Shown here in pieces: positions 60,756-64,000 of a DNA stretch of 64,000 bases. This stretch comes from Chryseobacterium tagetis. Lineage in GTDB: Bacteria; Bacteroidota; Bacteroidia; Flavobacteriales; Weeksellaceae. Positions within the stretch are counted from its first letter, which is position 1, and each line of letters opens with the position of its first letter. The notes below the pieces were generated by a model. The model searched no databases, was not told where the DNA came from, and saw nothing but the letters and a program-made list of their open reading frames with translations. The position numbers and the translations under genes were made by a program. The DNA is taken from NCBI RefSeq assembly GCF_016735585.2, contig NZ_JAERSE020000006.1, forward strand, positions 186,001 to 250,000. Direction: 5' to 3'.

Positions 60756-61764
60756 AATCTAAGATGATTTGATTGAATTCTTCCTTCTTATCAATGATCA
60801 CATTAATAGGCCAGTAGTAAACAATATCTCTAAGATAGTCAAAAGTTTTAAGACGTACGTAATCTTTTTCTGTTGTTAAGATTAATTTATATTCACCCAG
60901 TTTTTTGTACTCGGCAATAATTTTTTTGATGTCATCATCCGTAAAGCTATGATGATCTCTGAATTTTAAATGTTTTACCCTTTGTGAAAATTTGGATAAA
61001 TGCTGCAACAAAGGTTTCGGATTGGCAATTCCTGTAATTAACAGAATATCATAATAATTCAGGTTGTTGTCGGGAAGCATTTTTTCTTTTCCGTACACGT
61101 TTTCGTCATAACCAATTGATGAAAAGAATACTTTTTGGGTACGATCCGGTCTTATTCTCGAGATATAGTATTGTTTGGTTTCCTCAGTAAGTTCATCAGG
61201 ACATTTGCTGACCATAATGATGTCTGCTCTTCTGGAGCCTGCTCTGGATTCCCTTAAATCTCCGGCAGGAAGCAAATGATCTTTAAAATAAGGATCATTA
61301 AAATCAGTCATTAAAATATTGAAACCGGCTTTTATAGCTCTGTGCTGCATGGCATCATCCAGTACAAGTACATCAAGATCCATATCGTCGATGACTTTCT
61401 TGGCTCCCGGAACTCTTTTTTCGGAAACAGCGATGACAAAACGGTTTTTGAAACGCTCAAACAGCTGCATTGCTTCATCACCTACCATTTTATAGTTGCT
61501 GTCATAGTTCGTTACTTCATAGCCTTTTGTAACTCTTCCGTAACCGCGTGAAAGAACGCCCGTTCTGTAATGTTTTGCTAAAAACTGGGCAAGATACATC
61601 ACCATAGGAGATTTTCCGCTTCCGCCCACAGAAAGGTTTCCGACACAAATAATCGGAGTCTTGAATTTTGTTGATTTAAAAATCCCTACGTCATACATTG
61701 TGTTCCGGATACCCGTTACCAAATGATAACCGAGGGAAAAAGGATAGAGGTACCATCTTTTCAT
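60739..61764 (-). CDS. lpxK: Tetraacyldisaccharide 4'-kinase
   Basis: Phosphorylates the lipid A precursor at position 4' at the inner membrane, 341 residues. The P-loop GNLSVGGSGKSPMVMYLAQ (about 43-60) and the DDAMQHRAIKAGFNILMTD region with the catalytic Asp are typical of LpxK. An N-terminal hydrophobic stretch (LYPFSLGYHLVTG) anchors it. It shows the host makes lipid A, as expected of a Gram-negative flavobacterium. Confidence 0.94.
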   Translation of the reverse strand: MKRWYLYPFSLGYHLVTGIRNTMYDVGIFKSTKFKTPIICVGNLSVGGSGKSPMVMYLAQFLAKHYRTGVLSRGYGRVTKGYEVTNYDSNYKMVGDEAMQLFERFKNRFVIAVSEKRVPGAKKVIDDMDLDVLVLDDAMQHRAIKAGFNILMTDFNDPYFKDHLLPAGDLRESRAGSRRADIIMVSKCPDELTEETKQYYISRIRPDRTQKVFFSSIGYDENVYGKEKMLPDNNLNYYDILLITGIANPKPLLQHLSKFSQRVKHLKFRDHHSFTDDDIKKIIAEYKKLGEYKLILTTEKDYVRLKTFDYLRDIVYYWPINVIIDKKEEFNQIILDYVRKN

Positions 61765-61896
61765 ACGAATGCAAAAATAGGAAATTTAGGAACGCGTTGC
61801 TTCATTATTAACCGTGACTTTTCAATATTTATTTTGTAAAATCTCCTTCTGATTATTATTTTAATTAAAGTATTTTTGTAAAGTTAAACTATTACA

Positions 61897-62631
61897 TTGA
61901 GGTATTTTATAGAATTTTCCTACAACGGTAAAAATTATTTTGGTTATCAGATTCAGCCGAATGCCATTTCTGTGCAGGAAGAATTGGAAAAAGCACTTTC
62001 CACAATTTTAAGGGAAGAAATTAAAACAACGGGAGCAGGAAGAACAGATACGGGAGTTCATGCAAAGAAGATTTTTGCTCATTTTGATACGGAAAAAGTT
62101 TTGGATAAAGAATTTTCACGCAGATTGAACAGTTTTTTGCCTGCAGATATTTCTATTAAAAGAATTTTTCAGGTGAAAGATGATTTTCATGCGAGATTTG
62201 ATGCTACGTTCAGAACCTATGAGTATTATATTTCCTTGGAAAAAAATCCGTTTACTGAAGAACTGGCTTGGCAACATTGGAGAAAACCTTTGGATATAGA
62301 TAAAATGAATGAAGCCTGTAAAATTTTATTTGAATATGAAGATTTTACAAGTTTTGCAAAATTACATACCGACAACAAAACCAATCTTTGCAAAATGTAT
62401 AAAGCGGAATGGGAGCAAAATGGAAGTGAACTGAAATTCACCGTTTCGGCAAACCGTTTTCTGAGAAATATGGTGAGAGCAATTGTCGGAACAATGGTTG
62501 AAATTGGCTCTGGAAAAATAAAGCCTGAAGATTTACGAAAAGTAATTGAAGACAAACATCGTAATTCTGCCGGAACTTCTGCACCCGCTCATGGATTGTA
62601 TCTGGTGGATGTGGGATATGAATTTGATTAA
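61897..62631 (+). CDS. truA: tRNA pseudouridine synthase A with TTG start
   Basis: Makes pseudouridine at positions 38-40 of the anticodon arm, 244 residues. RYFIEFSYNGKNYFGYQIQPN starts the domain, and the catalytic Asp is in TGAGRTDTGVHA (about 43-54). HARFDATFRTYEYYI and RFLRNMVRAIVGTMVEIGSG are standard. No in-frame ATG lies between the upstream stop (61885-61887) and the conserved start, so the TTG at 61897 is the most likely start codon. Confidence 0.94.
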   Translation: MRYFIEFSYNGKNYFGYQIQPNAISVQEELEKALSTILREEIKTTGAGRTDTGVHAKKIFAHFDTEKVLDKEFSRRLNSFLPADISIKRIFQVKDDFHARFDATFRTYEYYISLEKNPFTEELAWQHWRKPLDIDKMNEACKILFEYEDFTSFAKLHTDNKTNLCKMYKAEWEQNGSELKFTVSANRFLRNMVRAIVGTMVEIGSGKIKPEDLRKVIEDKHRNSAGTSAPAHGLYLVDVGYEFD

Positions 62632-62657
62632 AACTTACTTAAAAGTAAAACAGTATT

Positions 62658-62739
62658 TTTGTCATTCCGTAGGAATCTAGGCGAATTTATTAAAGATTAA
62701 ATTATAAAATGTTTGTTGAGATTTCTACGGAATAACAAA
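62658..62739. repeat. TTTGTCATTCCG inverted-repeat element, copy C
   Basis: Begins TTTGTCATTCCGTAGGAATC and ends GATTTCTACGGAATAACAAA, the best conserved copy; lies 26 bases after truA and could also help end transcription. Confidence 0.78.
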
Positions 62740-62788
62740 CTGGATGATTATTTTTGAAATCAGATAAAAACTAAAAAAACAAATAACT

Positions 62789-63127
62789 ATGCTGGGAATT
62801 TTTATTTTGATCGGTGCATACAGGTATTATGCAAGGCTTGCTGAAGCATTTAGAAAAACAAAATGGCATTATGGGCTTCTTGCCATTGGAATTTATATCG
62901 GAACTCAATTACTTTTCGGTTTTTCCTATGGTATTTATGTAGGAATTACAAATCCTGAGTCTTTAAACGATATGAATTACACCGGTTTTTCAGGAGTAAA
63001 TGTTATCGGATGGCTTATTTCTATAGCTGCGGTGTATGGAGTTTACAAACTTCTTGAAAATAAGTTTATAAAAGAAAATCGTCAGAAACCTACTTTAGAA
63101 ATAGAGGAAATTGGTAAGACAGAATAA
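62789..63127 (+). CDS. Small membrane protein of unknown function
   Basis: A 112-residue protein with three predicted membrane segments (about 2-12 weak, 26-50 LLAIGIYIGTQLLFGFSYGIYVGI, 71-88 VIGWLISIAAVYGVYKLL) and a charged C-terminal tail. No family recognised. It stands between truA and the second Crp/Fnr gene in the same direction. Confidence 0.75.
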   Translation: MLGIFILIGAYRYYARLAEAFRKTKWHYGLLAIGIYIGTQLLFGFSYGIYVGITNPESLNDMNYTGFSGVNVIGWLISIAAVYGVYKLLENKFIKENRQKPTLEIEEIGKTE

Positions 63128-63191
63128 TCATAAATAATGGTGGCTCGATGTTTCGAAGTCACCATTTTAATTGTATATAAAAACTAAAACC

Positions 63192-63779
63192 ATGGAAGAA
63201 ATAGAAAGATTAGCTTTTGCATTGAATCATTTTGCTGGACTTTCGGAAGAGGATTTTAAATTATCCGAAGACTTTTGGCTTCCCAGAGATTACAGGAAAG
63301 GTGATTTTTACAACCTTCACGGAACGGTTTGTACCTATTTAGGCTTTATTGTAGATGGTGTTTTCCGTTCTTATACCATCGATGAAAAGACCGGGGAAGA
63401 AAAAAATGTTTTTTTGTATTCTGCCAATGGTTTTGTGGTTTCTTTTAAAAGCTTTATCAACCAGATTCCGTGTGATTATCATACTCAGGCTCTAACGGAT
63501 GCTTCTATTATTTACATCCGGTATACAGATTTGCTTTCACTGTATCAGAAATCGCATCGGTGGGAAAAGTTTGGGCGACTTCTGGCGCAGGAAGCGTTTA
63601 ATGTCACCATGACCCGTATCGAGGGTTTTATTTTAAAATCTCCCGAAGAACGGTACTTAGATCTTATTAAACAACATCCTGATATTTTCAACAATGTTCC
63701 GTTGTATCATATTTCCTCGTATCTAGGAATACAGGGACCGTCTTTAAGCAGAATCCGGAAAAGAATTTCTGGTAAGTAA
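63192..63779 (+). CDS. Crp/Fnr family regulator
   Basis: A 195-residue regulator with a beta-roll sensor domain (about 15-115; GTVCTYLGFIVDGVFRSYTID) and a short C-terminal DNA-binding part (about 150-195; HISSYLGIQGPSLSRIRKRI). The ATG at 63192 is preferred over a TTG at 63171. No iron-sulfur cysteine set is seen. The 20-base dyad behind the gene points to regulation of the following hydrolase gene. Confidence 0.88.
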   Translation: MEEIERLAFALNHFAGLSEEDFKLSEDFWLPRDYRKGDFYNLHGTVCTYLGFIVDGVFRSYTIDEKTGEEKNVFLYSANGFVVSFKSFINQIPCDYHTQALTDASIIYIRYTDLLSLYQKSHRWEKFGRLLAQEAFNVTMTRIEGFILKSPEERYLDLIKQHPDIFNNVPLYHISSYLGIQGPSLSRIRKRISGK

Positions 63780-63783
63780 TACG

Positions 63784-63830
63784 ATTTTAACCAAGGTTAA
63801 AATTATCCTCATTTTATTCGCGGAACTTTG
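63784..63830 (+). promoter_or_regulatory. Dyad and weak promoter before the hydrolase gene
   Basis: ATTTTAACC (63784-63792) and GGTTAAAAT (63795-63803) form a perfect dyad. GAACTTTG at 63823-63830 is a degenerate -7 box. The dyad centre to -7 end distance is 36-37 bases, nearly the same as for the site at 46276. The dyad might instead end the Crp/Fnr transcript. Confidence 0.5.
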
Positions 63831-63864
63831 TCTCATAATTTAAAACCAATAAAAAATAAAAGTT

Positions 63865-64000
63865 ATGAAAACAAAAACTATCGTATTGATTCATGGGTTA
63901 TTTGTGAATAATACAAGCTGGAAAGAATGGAAAACTTATTTCGAAGCACAGGGTTACACAGTACACACTCCTGCTAATCCGGGACATCATGGTGATCCTA
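63865..64000 (+). CDS. Alpha/beta hydrolase, 5' part only
   Basis: The first 45 residues of an alpha/beta hydrolase cut by the right edge. MKTKTIVLIHGLFVNNTSWK shows the HG oxyanion motif at His10-Gly11, followed by YTVHTPANPGHHGDP, usual for esterase-like enzymes. Function beyond the fold cannot be said. Probably regulated by the Crp/Fnr protein upstream. Confidence 0.8.
   Translation, partial: MKTKTIVLIHGLFVNNTSWKEWKTYFEAQGYTVHTPANPGHHGDP

Overview
The window reads as a chromosomal segment of a flavobacterium, most likely Chryseobacterium or a close relative (Weeksellaceae). This rests on AT-rich DNA, many TAnnTTTG promoter -7 boxes, a protein with a type IX secretion tail, DUF3467 and DUF5777 family proteins, and intergenic repeats that I recall from Chryseobacterium genomes. 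Genus is inference; phylum is firm.

Layout. 1-2837: acyl carrier protein (cut by the left edge), an SDR oxidoreductase, an AraC regulator and a secreted thermonuclease. 2838-20280: a 17.4-kb integrative element in the 3' end of the tmRNA gene ssrA, bounded by a 16-bp direct repeat. It encodes a tyrosine integrase, a 501-residue unknown, a small HTH protein, a ParB-like protein, a polymerase of the transposon/virus type (TV-Pol), a secreted metalloprotease with a secreted partner, a 1034-residue metallophosphoesterase-STAND ATPase fusion (the best candidate for an undescribed defence system), a four-gene envelope operon, two lipoproteins and the antirestriction protein ArdA. No relaxase or conjugation genes were seen. 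20267-23374: ssrA, rpsU, xerC, a hibernation factor and seven tRNAs, six of them from a tandem Thr-Tyr-Gly duplication. 23653-31500: an OmpR-type two-component system and a heavy-metal RND efflux operon. 31759-45372: tuf, tRNA-Trp, secE, nusG, rplK, rplA, rplJ, rplL, rpoB, rpoC and a DUF3467 gene. 45574-49378: a Crp/Fnr regulator and a five-gene redox/envelope operon. 49503-64000: NPP-type phosphodiesterase, NmrA-like/HxlR pair, alcohol dehydrogenase/AraC pair, esterase, cytoplasmic alpha-amylase, dinB, a TlpA-like thioredoxin, purine nucleoside phosphorylase, lpxK, truA, a small membrane protein, a second Crp/Fnr regulator and the start of an alpha/beta hydrolase.

How it works together. The element inserted exactly at the base of a bidirectional terminator shared by the nuclease gene and ssrA, and it carries a look-alike hairpin that replaces the tmRNA terminator. 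Five copies of an 11-mer near both ends look like integrase arm sites, two of them beside the integrase promoter. ArdA (against restriction) and the phosphoesterase-STAND protein (probably against phages or plasmids) suggest an element with both attack-evasion and defence functions. In the host part, both Crp/Fnr genes are followed by a dyad at nearly the same distance from the -7 box of the next transcription unit. The efflux promoter has three TTTAA motifs spaced 11 bp apart, as expected for an OmpR-type regulator. Several families of dispersed intergenic repeats lie between 50.8 and 62.8 kb.

Coordinates of sites were read by eye from the sequence; family names rest on motif recognition, not on database searches.
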